This document shows, piece after piece, positions 57,385-64,000 of a stretch of DNA of 64,000 nucleotides. The position numbers and the translations under genes are program-made. The DNA is from Variovorax paradoxus. GTDB taxonomy: Bacteria; Pseudomonadota; Gammaproteobacteria; Burkholderiales; Burkholderiaceae_C. Under the pieces are notes generated by a model, which saw only the letters and a program-made list of their open reading frames with translations, was not told the DNA's origin and searched no databases. Position 1 is the stretch's first letter, and each line of letters opens with the position of its first letter. Location: assembly GCF_018614915.1 (NCBI RefSeq), contig NZ_JAGGNU010000014.1, positions 197,021 through 261,020 of the forward strand, written 5' to 3'.

Positions 57385-58043
57385 GGTGTCGGCTTCGGGC
57401 CGGCGGGTGCAGGAGCCGGAGGCGGTGGCGTGCCGCTGTTGGGCCGTGCAAAGCTGCGTTCGATGGCGCGCAGCGCCTCGATGCGGTCGTTCAGCTGTTC
57501 GATGCGCCGCTGGCTGTCGCGCAGTTGCTGCGCCTGGCGGTCGCGGTCATCCTCGACGCGGCGCTGCTCCTGGTAGCGGGCGGCGAGCACGCGGGCCAGT
57601 GGCTGCAGGGGCTGGGCCTCGGTGGCGGGATTGGCGATCACGCGCTGCAGCAGTCCGATCGCGCGCACCAGGTCGGCCGGCACGCGGGTTTGTGCGAGCG
57701 CCAGTGCCACCTGCATCTGCGTGGTGGGCGACTCGCCCGGCTCGCCCAGGCGCCCGATCTCGGCCGCGAGCTCGTTGCCGCCGAGCGGCCGCACCTTGTC
57801 GGCATAGGCGAGCACGGCGGCCACCGGCCCCTGCGTGAGCTGCGTGAAGACCAGCGCCGGATGGGTGGCGGGTGCCATCGGCTCGGCTTCGACCGGACGG
57901 ATGGGCGGCGGGGGAGGAGGAGGGGGCGGCACGGCAATGGCCTCGGCCGGCGGCCTGGGAGGCGCGCTGCACGCGGCGAGCAGCACCGGCACGGCGATCG
58001 CCATGGCGAAAGCGGATCTGCGGACGATCGTGGAAAAAGACAT
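57381..58043 (-). CDS. qseG: QseG-like lipoprotein (YfhG)
   Basis: The 220-residue product has a signal peptide with lipobox LLAAC at about residues 21-25, a polyproline stretch, a helical middle (about 60-165), and an Arg/Gln/Glu coiled coil QLRDSQRRIEQLNDRIEALRAIE near the end, matching QseG in size and layout. In enterobacteria QseG is an outer-membrane lipoprotein that contacts the sensor kinase QseE (GlrK) and tunes its activity. Sequence similarity is low, so position between the kinase and regulator genes carries the symbol. It overlaps glrR by 4 bp. Confidence 0.75.
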
Positions 58044-58075
58044 GGGTCGGAAGTAAGCGCGTCAGGCGGCGGAGT

Positions 58076-59503
58076 TCAGGCGGAGCGCGGCAGTTCGATG
58101 CGGAAGCGTGCGCCGGGCCCCTCCGGCAGCAGCGTGATGCGGCCACCATGGGCTGCAATGTACTCCTGCACGATCGACAGCCCGATGCCAGTACCCTTGA
58201 CCGAGTGCTGGGGTTGCCGCTCGCCGCGGAAGAAGGGTTCGAAGATGCGGTCGCGGTCGGCTTCGGCGATGCCGGGGCCGGCGTCCTCGATGTCGATGCG
58301 CGCAGTGTCGGCGGTGCTCGACACGGCCATCGTGATCGTGCCGCCGCGGGCCGAGAAACGGATCGCGTTCGACAGCAGGTTGGCCAGCGCGGTGCCGAGC
58401 TTCGCCGGATCCACCACCACCGAGATCGGCTCGCCTTCGGCCCGCACCGTGAGGCCGTTGGCCTGCCACTGCAGGCGCTGGGCCTCGATCTGCTCCTCGA
58501 TCAGCGGCAGCAGCGGCGTGCGCTGGCGACGCAGCTCGCGTGCCTCGAAAGCTGCCGCATTGAAGCGCAGCAAGGCCTCGATCTGCCCCTGCAGCGCGAC
58601 GGTGTTCTGCTGCAGGATCTGCGCGACCTCGCGCTGCGCCGGGTTGAGGGCGCCGGTCACGCCGTCTTCCAGCAGCGAAACGCCTTCGCGCAGTGCAGCC
58701 AGCGGTGTCTTGAGCTCATGCGACACGTGACGCAGGAAGCGTGCCTTGTCGGCGTCCAGTTCGGTGAGCCGCAGCCGCAGCCATTCGAGCTGCTGCGACA
58801 CGCGGCGCACGTCGGCGGGTCCGCGGATGTCGATCGGCTCGTCGAGCCGGTTCTCGCCGAGCCCGACGATGGCGCGCTCCAGGCGCTTGAAGGGCCGAGC
58901 CAGCCAGATGCCGAAAGCGAGCGCGAGCGACACCGCCAGCGCGCTCGCGGCCAAAACCTCGCGCATCAGGCGCCGGCGCGCGCTTTCGATGCGTTGCGCC
59001 AGCGCGTTGTTCTGCGTCTCGATCAGGAACTGGGCCTGCTGGGCGATGTTGGTGTTCAGCGCGTCGAGATCGCGAAACTGCATCGCCATCGAGCTCTCGC
59101 GTGCCAGCGCGGTCTCGGATGCACCGCTCATCAGCCCTTCGATCACGCTCAACTGCGCCCGCCATTGGTCGGGCACGTTGGACGGCAGGCCGTTGGCACC
59201 GAGGCGGTCGAGCACGTGGCGGGCATCTCGCGCGGCATCGTCGAAGCGGCGGCGCAGCACCGAGTCGTTGAGCACCAGCGACTGGCGGCCCGCGCGCTCC
59301 ATGGCGGCGCTGCGCTCGGCCAGCGACTGCGCGGCACCCGACAGCGTGAGGGCGCGTGCCGCCGCGTCGCGGCTTTGCGTCATCAACGCGTCGTACTGGA
59401 ACACCGAACGCAGCGCCACGCCGACCAGCAGCGCCGTGATCAGCAGGAAAGCGAACAGCAGCAGCTGGCGGAATGAGCCGCGCGCCGACTTCAGTTTCGC
59501 CAT
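58076..59503 (-). CDS. glrK: Sensor histidine kinase GlrK (QseE)
   Basis: The 475-residue product has a membrane segment at about residues 12-32, a periplasmic helical domain (about 33-185), a second span, HAMP, the H-box RHVSHELKTPLAALREG with phosphorylated His, the N box NLLSNAIRFSA and the G box KGTGIGLSIV. It should phosphorylate GlrR. In E. coli the QseE/GlrK kinase responds to envelope stress and host signals. Its ATG overlaps the miaB stop by one base, and qseG follows after 32 nt. Confidence 0.92.
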   Translation of the reverse strand: MAKLKSARGSFRQLLLFAFLLITALLVGVALRSVFQYDALMTQSRDAAARALTLSGAAQSLAERSAAMERAGRQSLVLNDSVLRRRFDDAARDARHVLDRLGANGLPSNVPDQWRAQLSVIEGLMSGASETALARESSMAMQFRDLDALNTNIAQQAQFLIETQNNALAQRIESARRRLMREVLAASALAVSLALAFGIWLARPFKRLERAIVGLGENRLDEPIDIRGPADVRRVSQQLEWLRLRLTELDADKARFLRHVSHELKTPLAALREGVSLLEDGVTGALNPAQREVAQILQQNTVALQGQIEALLRFNAAAFEARELRRQRTPLLPLIEEQIEAQRLQWQANGLTVRAEGEPISVVVDPAKLGTALANLLSNAIRFSARGGTITMAVSSTADTARIDIEDAGPGIAEADRDRIFEPFFRGERQPQHSVKGTGIGLSIVQEYIAAHGGRITLLPEGPGARFRIELPRSA

Positions 59504-60876
59504 CAGGCCGCCGGGACCGCGGCTTGGCGGGCCGATGCCTGGGGCGACGATTCAACGGTCGGGACCTCGCCGCGCAGCGTGTAGGCCAGCGAGCGCGTGA
59601 TGCGCACGTCGACCATGCGGCCCACGAGCCGCGCATCGCCTTCGAAATTGACCACGCGGTTGCACTCGGTGCGGCCCATGAGCTCGTGCGCGTCCTTGCG
59701 CGAAGGCCCTTCGACCAGCACGCGCTGCACGGTGCCGACGCGGCTTTCGCCGAAGCGCTTGACGTTGCCGTCGATCACCGCCTGCAGCCGCTGCAGCCGC
59801 GCGAGCTTGACGGCATGCGGCGTGTCGTCGGCCAGCTGCGCCGCCGGCGTACCGGGGCGCGGGCTGAAGATGAAGCTGAAGCTGTTGTCGAAATCGAGCT
59901 CGTCGATGAGCTTCATCATCTTGTCGAAATCGGCATCCGTCTCGCCCGGGAAGCCGACGATGAAGTCGCTGCTGAGCGCAAGGTCCGGGCGGATGGCGCG
60001 CAGCTTGCGCACCGTGCTCTTGTATTCCATCGCGGTGTAGCCGCGCTTCATCGCCATCAGGATGCGGTCGCTGCCGTGCTGCACCGGCAGGTGCAGGTGG
60101 CCGACGAGCTTCGGCACGCGGGCATAGGCCTCGATCAGCCGCGGCGTGAACTCGTTCGGGTGGCTGGTGGTGTAGCGGATGCGCTCGATGCCCGGGATCT
60201 CGGCGATGTACTCGATCAGGAGCGCGAAATCGGCGATATCGGCCGTGTCGCCCATCTGGCCCCGGTAGGCGTTGACGTTCTGGCCCAGCAGCGTGACCTC
60301 GCGCACGCCCTGGTCGGCCAGGCCCGCGATCTCGACCAGCACGTCGTCGAGCGGACGATTCACTTCCTCGCCGCGCGTGTAGGGCACCACGCAGTAGCTG
60401 CAGTACTTGGAGCAGCCTTCCATGATCGAGACGAAGGCGGTCACGCCCTCGACGCGGGCGGGCGGCAGGTGATCGAACTTCTCGATCTCCGGGAAGCTGA
60501 TGTCGACCTGCGGCCGGCCTTCGCGCTCGCGCTGGTTCAGCATCTCGGGCAGGCGGTGCAGGGTCTGCGGGCCGAAGACCACGTCGACGTAGGGCGCGCG
60601 CGCGATGATGGCCGCGCCTTCCTGGCTCGCGACGCAGCCGCCGACGCCGATCTTCACGCCGCGCGCCTTGAGGTGCTTGACGCGGCCCAGGTCGGAGAAC
60701 ACCTTCTCCTGCGCCTTCTCGCGCACCGAGCAGGTGTTGAAGAGGATCAGGTCGGCCTCTTCCACGTTGGTGGTCGGCTCGTAGCCCTGGGCGGCGTGCA
60801 GTACGTCGGCCATCTTGTCCGAGTCGTACTCGTTCATCTGGCAGCCGAAGGTCTTGATGAAAACTTTGGGGGTCAT
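59503..60876 (-). CDS. miaB: tRNA-2-methylthio-N6-dimethylallyladenosine synthase MiaB
   Basis: MiaB is a radical-SAM enzyme that methylthiolates i6A37 in tRNAs reading UNN codons. The 457-residue product has the N-terminal UPF0004 domain with Cys12 (TFGCQMN) and further cluster cysteines in [10 protein letters not shown] and VGGCVASQE, the radical-SAM motif CSKYCSYC in the middle, and a C-terminal TRAM domain. Length is normal. GGGAGCA lies before the ATG. It is upstream of glrK and its stop overlaps the glrK start, which places a tRNA-modification gene in the same transcript as the glr system. Confidence 0.95.
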   Translation of the reverse strand: MTPKVFIKTFGCQMNEYDSDKMADVLHAAQGYEPTTNVEEADLILFNTCSVREKAQEKVFSDLGRVKHLKARGVKIGVGGCVASQEGAAIIARAPYVDVVFGPQTLHRLPEMLNQREREGRPQVDISFPEIEKFDHLPPARVEGVTAFVSIMEGCSKYCSYCVVPYTRGEEVNRPLDDVLVEIAGLADQGVREVTLLGQNVNAYRGQMGDTADIADFALLIEYIAEIPGIERIRYTTSHPNEFTPRLIEAYARVPKLVGHLHLPVQHGSDRILMAMKRGYTAMEYKSTVRKLRAIRPDLALSSDFIVGFPGETDADFDKMMKLIDELDFDNSFSFIFSPRPGTPAAQLADDTPHAVKLARLQRLQAVIDGNVKRFGESRVGTVQRVLVEGPSRKDAHELMGRTECNRVVNFEGDARLVGRMVDVRITRSLAYTLRGEVPTVESSPQASARQAAVPAA

Positions 60877-60972
60877 GGGGTGCTCCCGGTGAGGTCGGGT
60901 TGGCCTTGCTGTGTCGTCATGGCGCGCCGGGCCGGCGACGATGCGGCCGGGCCTGCGGCGAAGGCGGCCGCC

Positions 60973-61452
60973 TTACTGCCCGTAGCGGGGCAATTGATCG
61001 AACGGTGTCTTGCCGTCGTCGCGCGGGCCGGTGTCGGCCACGAAGGGCCAGAAGTTCAGGAGCGGCTTTTCCGCCGTTTCGCGCTTGGCCTGCGCTTCCT
61101 CGGGCGTGAGGATCCAGACCTCGCGCACCAGGCCGGCGGCATCGCGCGTGTAGTTCACCAGGAGGTTCTGGCCGGTGAGGGAGGCCGGCGTCACCAGCAT
61201 GTGCTGGGCGCTGCGGATGCGCGCGCCCGGCGAGAGTCGCTCGGGCTGCCCGTCGAGCTGGATCTCGGGTGCATTCACCACCATGAACTTGCCGCGCAGC
61301 GTGCCGATGGGGAAGTTGCGGCCGCCGGCGGCGGCTTCGTTCTGGCTTTGCGGTACCGGCGCATCCTGGGCCCAGACGGGCACCGATAGGGCGCCAAGCG
61401 CTACGAAAATGAGAGCATTCCAGGAAATGATGCAGCGGTTCATGGTGTTCAT
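60973..61452 (-). CDS. Exported protein of unknown function
   Basis: The 159-residue product has a clear signal peptide (about residues 1-29, cut after VWA) and a small mature part with FPIGTLRGKFMVVNAPEIQLDG and LSPGARIRSAQHMLVTPASLTG that could form a beta-rich fold. I do not recognise the family. A TAGAAT hexamer (61479-61474 on minus) lies 21 nt before the ATG. miaB starts 96 nt after its stop, without an obvious terminator. Confidence 0.75.
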   Translation of the reverse strand: MNTMNRCIISWNALIFVALGALSVPVWAQDAPVPQSQNEAAAGGRNFPIGTLRGKFMVVNAPEIQLDGQPERLSPGARIRSAQHMLVTPASLTGQNLLVNYTRDAAGLVREVWILTPEEAQAKRETAEKPLLNFWPFVADTGPRDDGKTPFDQLPRYGQ

Positions 61453-61663
61453 CCAGAGGCTGTGGGAGCGGCGATTCTAGCGGCCTGTTCCTTGCCGGCC
61501 CGCGCGGCAGCCGCGTTCCTGGCGTGCGGTCTTTCATGGTCGCTTTACTTATCTTTACGGCGGTGATGGACTCTCGCAGTCGACCACTGCTCCAATGGTT
61601 GCTGTCAGGTAAAAGTGCACCCACTGCGCCTGCGATCCGCCGACGATCCAACGTATACGCCCC
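61453..61663. other. Divergent gap before the RND efflux operon
   Basis: The 211-nt region separates the exported protein (minus) from the efflux adaptor (plus). It holds TAGAAT for the minus gene and AT-richer sequence (61535-61560, 61600-61615) that could contain the efflux promoter, but I cannot define it. No regulator gene or clear operator palindrome is seen. The adaptor lacks a strong Shine-Dalgarno sequence. Confidence 0.5.
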
Positions 61664-62923
61664 ATGAAGAAGAAACTCGTCCTTGCCCTCTCGGGTGTGT
61701 TGATCGTTGCCGCCGCGGCGGGCAGCTGGTGGTGGTCCGGCGCCAGGACCCGCAACGCGGCCGAGAGCGGGACGCCGGCCGCAGTCAACGGCACCAACGC
61801 GGGCAAGGGCGCGACGCCCGGCGCCAGCGCCCCGGCGCTGGTCACGCTGGCGGCCGCGCAACGGCAGGACGTGCCGGTCACGGTACAGGTCAACGGCAGC
61901 GTGGTCTCCCTCAACAGCGTGGATCTGCGCCCGCAAGTGACGAACACGGTGCGCGAGGTGCATGTGAAGGAGGGCCAGTTCGTGAAGGAAGGCCAACTGC
62001 TCTTCACGCTCGACGATCGCCCCGACCAAGCCAACCTTGCCAAGGCGCGCGCGCAGCAGCAGAGGGACGAGGCCACGCTGGCCGACCTCCAGCGCCAGTA
62101 CAAGCGCAGCCAGGAGCTGGTGGCCCAGAACTTCATTGCCAAAAGTGCCGTCGACGCGACGCTGTCGCAGCTCGAGGCGCAGCGCGCCGCGGTGGCAGCC
62201 GATCGCGCGGCCGTGCAGTCGGCGCAGGTGGCGCTGGGCTATGCGACGCTGCGCGCCCCGATCGCCGGGCGCATCGGCGCCGTCAACATCTATCCGGGCA
62301 CCTTGGTGCAGCCCAGCCTGTCGCTGGTCACGATCACGCAGCTCGACCCGATCGCGGTGAGCTTCCCGGTGCCCGAAGGTAAGCTGCAGGACCTGCTGGC
62401 CGCGGCCCGTTCGCACACGTCGGTCGAGGCGCTCGTGGCCGGGCGCAAGGCGCCGATGAAGGGCGCGCTGAACTTCGTCGACAACACGGTCGATCCGCTG
62501 ATCGGCACCGTGCGCGCCAAGGCGGTGTTCGACAACGCCGACCAGGGCTTGTGGCCCGGCCAGTTCGTCGAAACCCGCGTCACGGTGCGCACCATCGCGG
62601 GCGCGACGGTGGTGCCGGCTGCCGCGATCATGATGCTGGCCGACGGCAGCTCGGTCTACGTGGTCGACGCCAACAAGACGGCCGTGCGCCGCAAGGTCGA
62701 GACGCTCCATACCTTCGGCACGCAGGTCGCGGTGCGCGGCGTCGAGCCGGGCGAGCAGGTCGTCATCGAAGGCAAGCAGAACGTGCGTTCCGGCGGCAAG
62801 GTGCGCCTCGACGCGACGTCCTCCCCGCAGAAGCCCGGCGGCGCGCCGGAAGCCACGCCGGGCAGCGCGGCCTCGGTCGCGCCCTCCAACGCCAGCCTGG
62901 TCGCCGAGCGGGAGCGCACATGA
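61664..62923 (+). CDS. RND efflux periplasmic adaptor (MdtA-like)
   Basis: The 419-residue product is a membrane-fusion protein: N-terminal membrane anchor (KKKLVLALSGVLIVAAAAG), barrel-sandwich/lipoyl halves around a coiled-coil hairpin (TLADLQRQYKRSQELVAQN...QLEAQRAAVAADRAAVQSAQVALGYATLRAPIAGRIG), a beta-barrel with GTLVQPSLSLVTITQLDPIAVSFPVPE, and a low-complexity C-terminal tail. It should link the inner-membrane RND pump to an outer-membrane channel. MdtA-type similarity is by overall pattern. Its stop overlaps the pump gene start by 4 bp (ATGA, 62920-62923). Confidence 0.9.
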   Translation: MKKKLVLALSGVLIVAAAAGSWWWSGARTRNAAESGTPAAVNGTNAGKGATPGASAPALVTLAAAQRQDVPVTVQVNGSVVSLNSVDLRPQVTNTVREVHVKEGQFVKEGQLLFTLDDRPDQANLAKARAQQQRDEATLADLQRQYKRSQELVAQNFIAKSAVDATLSQLEAQRAAVAADRAAVQSAQVALGYATLRAPIAGRIGAVNIYPGTLVQPSLSLVTITQLDPIAVSFPVPEGKLQDLLAAARSHTSVEALVAGRKAPMKGALNFVDNTVDPLIGTVRAKAVFDNADQGLWPGQFVETRVTVRTIAGATVVPAAAIMMLADGSSVYVVDANKTAVRRKVETLHTFGTQVAVRGVEPGEQVVIEGKQNVRSGGKVRLDATSSPQKPGGAPEATPGSAASVAPSNASLVAERERT

Positions 62924-64000
62924 ACATCTCCGAGCTCTGCATCCGTCGTCCCGCGATGACGGTGCTGCTCTCTGCCGCGGCGGTGGTGGCCGGCATCTTT
63001 GCCTACTTCCAGATCCCGGTCGCGGCGCTGCCGAGCTACAACACGCCGGTCATCAACGTCAATGCGCAACTGCCCGGCGCCAGTCCGGACACCATGGCCT
63101 CCTCGGTTGCGCTGCCGCTCGAGAAGCAGTTCTCCACCATTCCGGGCCTGTCGACCATCAGCTCGGTCAACACCCAGGGCGTGAGCTCGATCACGCTCGA
63201 GTTCGTCAGCAGCCGCGACATCGACGCGGCCGCTGTCGACGTCCAGGCGGCGCTGCTGCGCGCGCAGCGGCAGTTGCCGGTCGAGCTCACGCAGCTGCCT
63301 TCCTACCGCAAGGTCAACCCGGCCGACGCGCCGGTGCTGTTCATCGCGATGACCTCGCAGTCGATGAACCCGTCCGAGCTCAACGACTATGCGGAAAACC
63401 TGATCTCGCCGACGCTGTCGACCATCGACGGCGTGGCCCAGGTCGTGGTCTACGGGCGCAAGGCCTTCGCGGTGCGCGTGAAGGCCGATGCCGACCTGCT
63501 CAACGCGCGCAACATCACGCTCGACGAGCTGGCCGACGCCGTCCGCCTTGCGAATGCCAACACGCCGGTCGGTGTGCTCGACGGTCCGCGCCAGACGCTC
63601 ACCATTCAGGCCAACGAGCAACTGATGAAGGCAGCCGACTTCGCCAAGCTGATCGTCGGCCAGCGCAACGGAGCGCCGGTGCGGCTGGACGAGGTCGCGA
63701 CCGTCGAGGACAGCTTCGAATCGGTCAAGACCGGCAGCAGCTTCAACGGCCAGAGCTCGATCTCGTTGGCGGTGCAGCGCCAGCCCAATGCCAACACGGT
63801 GCAGGTGGTGGACGCGGTGCGCGCGCTGATGCCGCGCTTCCGCGAGGAGCTGCCGCAGTCGGTCGAGATCAACATGGTCAACGACCGCTCGATCTCGATC
63901 CGCGAAGCGGTGCACGACGTGCAGCTGACGCTGCTCGGCACGGTGCTGCTGGTGGTGCTGGTGATCTTTCTGTTCCTGCACCGCGTGGTGGCCACGCTGA
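62920..64000 (+). CDS. RND efflux pump inner-membrane subunit (MdtB/MdtC-like), partial
   Basis: The open frame runs off the window end after 360 codons, about a third of a full RND transporter. It starts MNISELCIRRPAMTVLL with the first membrane span, then PVAALPSYNTPVINVNAQLPGASPDTMASSVALPLEKQ, the usual HAE1-type periplasmic start, and reaches the second span (LLGTVLLVVLVIFLFLHR) near the edge. Proteins of this family export drugs, bile salts or metals by proton antiport. The missing part must hold the proton-relay Asp residues. It is translationally coupled to the adaptor gene. Confidence 0.93.
   Translation, partial: MNISELCIRRPAMTVLLSAAAVVAGIFAYFQIPVAALPSYNTPVINVNAQLPGASPDTMASSVALPLEKQFSTIPGLSTISSVNTQGVSSITLEFVSSRDIDAAAVDVQAALLRAQRQLPVELTQLPSYRKVNPADAPVLFIAMTSQSMNPSELNDYAENLISPTLSTIDGVAQVVVYGRKAFAVRVKADADLLNARNITLDELADAVRLANANTPVGVLDGPRQTLTIQANEQLMKAADFAKLIVGQRNGAPVRLDEVATVEDSFESVKTGSSFNGQSSISLAVQRQPNANTVQVVDAVRALMPRFREELPQSVEINMVNDRSISIREAVHDVQLTLLGTVLLVVLVIFLFLHRVVATL

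Noticed and set aside
57905..57935. C/G-rich run in qseG that could suggest a frameshift
   Set aside because: It encodes a polyproline stretch in frame, and both flanks read as one lipoprotein.

Overview
The window is 64 kb of gene-dense, GC-rich bacterial chromosome with almost no accessory DNA. Protein sequences and gene order (hslVU next to a complete dcw cluster ending in ftsZ-lpxC; ampD-pilR-pilS-PP0621 family-cytochrome c assembly protein next to ffh; nrdAB next to an H1-like protein) point to a betaproteobacterium of the Burkholderiales. Comamonadaceae, and something close to Variovorax, is my best guess from pattern memory; no database search was possible. No rRNA, tRNA, CRISPR array, prophage or IS element was seen.

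Layout. (1) 1-1959: hslVU heat-shock protease with a sigma-32-like promoter. (2) 1960-19747: the division and cell-wall cluster mraZ-rsmH-ftsL-ftsI-murE-murF-mraY-murD-ftsW-murG-murC-ddl-ftsQ-ftsA-ftsZ, mostly with 1-4 bp overlaps, followed by lpxC. (3) 20846-21710: a small membrane protein and a VapBC-type toxin-antitoxin pair. (4) 21721-29280, minus strand: yqiA-like, RNB nuclease, TonB-like protein, aroE, mtgA, plsC-like, cdsA-like and ruvC, nearly all translationally coupled. (5) 29330-33310, plus: rodA, tldD, and an aroG-type DAHP synthase behind an aromatic-rich leader peptide and attenuator. (6) 33314-41651: cupin, mpl, an unknown gene, a TlpA-like thioredoxin, accBC, prmA, a zinc-ribbon protein and a PfkB kinase. 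(7) 41757-46855, minus: H1-like protein, nrdB and nrdA with NrdR boxes. (8) 47077-53530: ampD, pilR, pilS, PP0621-family gene, cytochrome c assembly protein, then ffh on plus. (9) 53591-60876, minus: opgH and the glrK-qseG-glrR signalling operon, with miaB upstream. (10) 61664-64000: an RND efflux adaptor and the start of its pump.

The strongest regulatory observations are these. Between glrR and opgH there is a complete sigma-54 promoter module: two GlrR-type TGTC-N10-GACA sites, a perfect IHF consensus and a perfect GG-N10-GC promoter, arranged to drive opgH from the neighbouring GlrR. Upstream of the DAHP synthase a leader peptide has seven aromatic residues in eight codons, and a segment just downstream of those codons is identical to the 3' arm of the terminator, giving a simple two-state attenuator. 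About ten genes carry a TANAAT-type -10 hexamer only 6-9 nt before the start codon, which suggests leaderless or near-leaderless transcripts.

Other oddities are a dispersed GC-rich repeat inserted in frame in mpl and also present after ftsZ, an 80-bp duplication/hairpin at the ftsW-murG junction, a long acidic insert in MurD, a consensus DnaA box before ftsZ, and a 60-bp tandem array encoding the H1-like protein.
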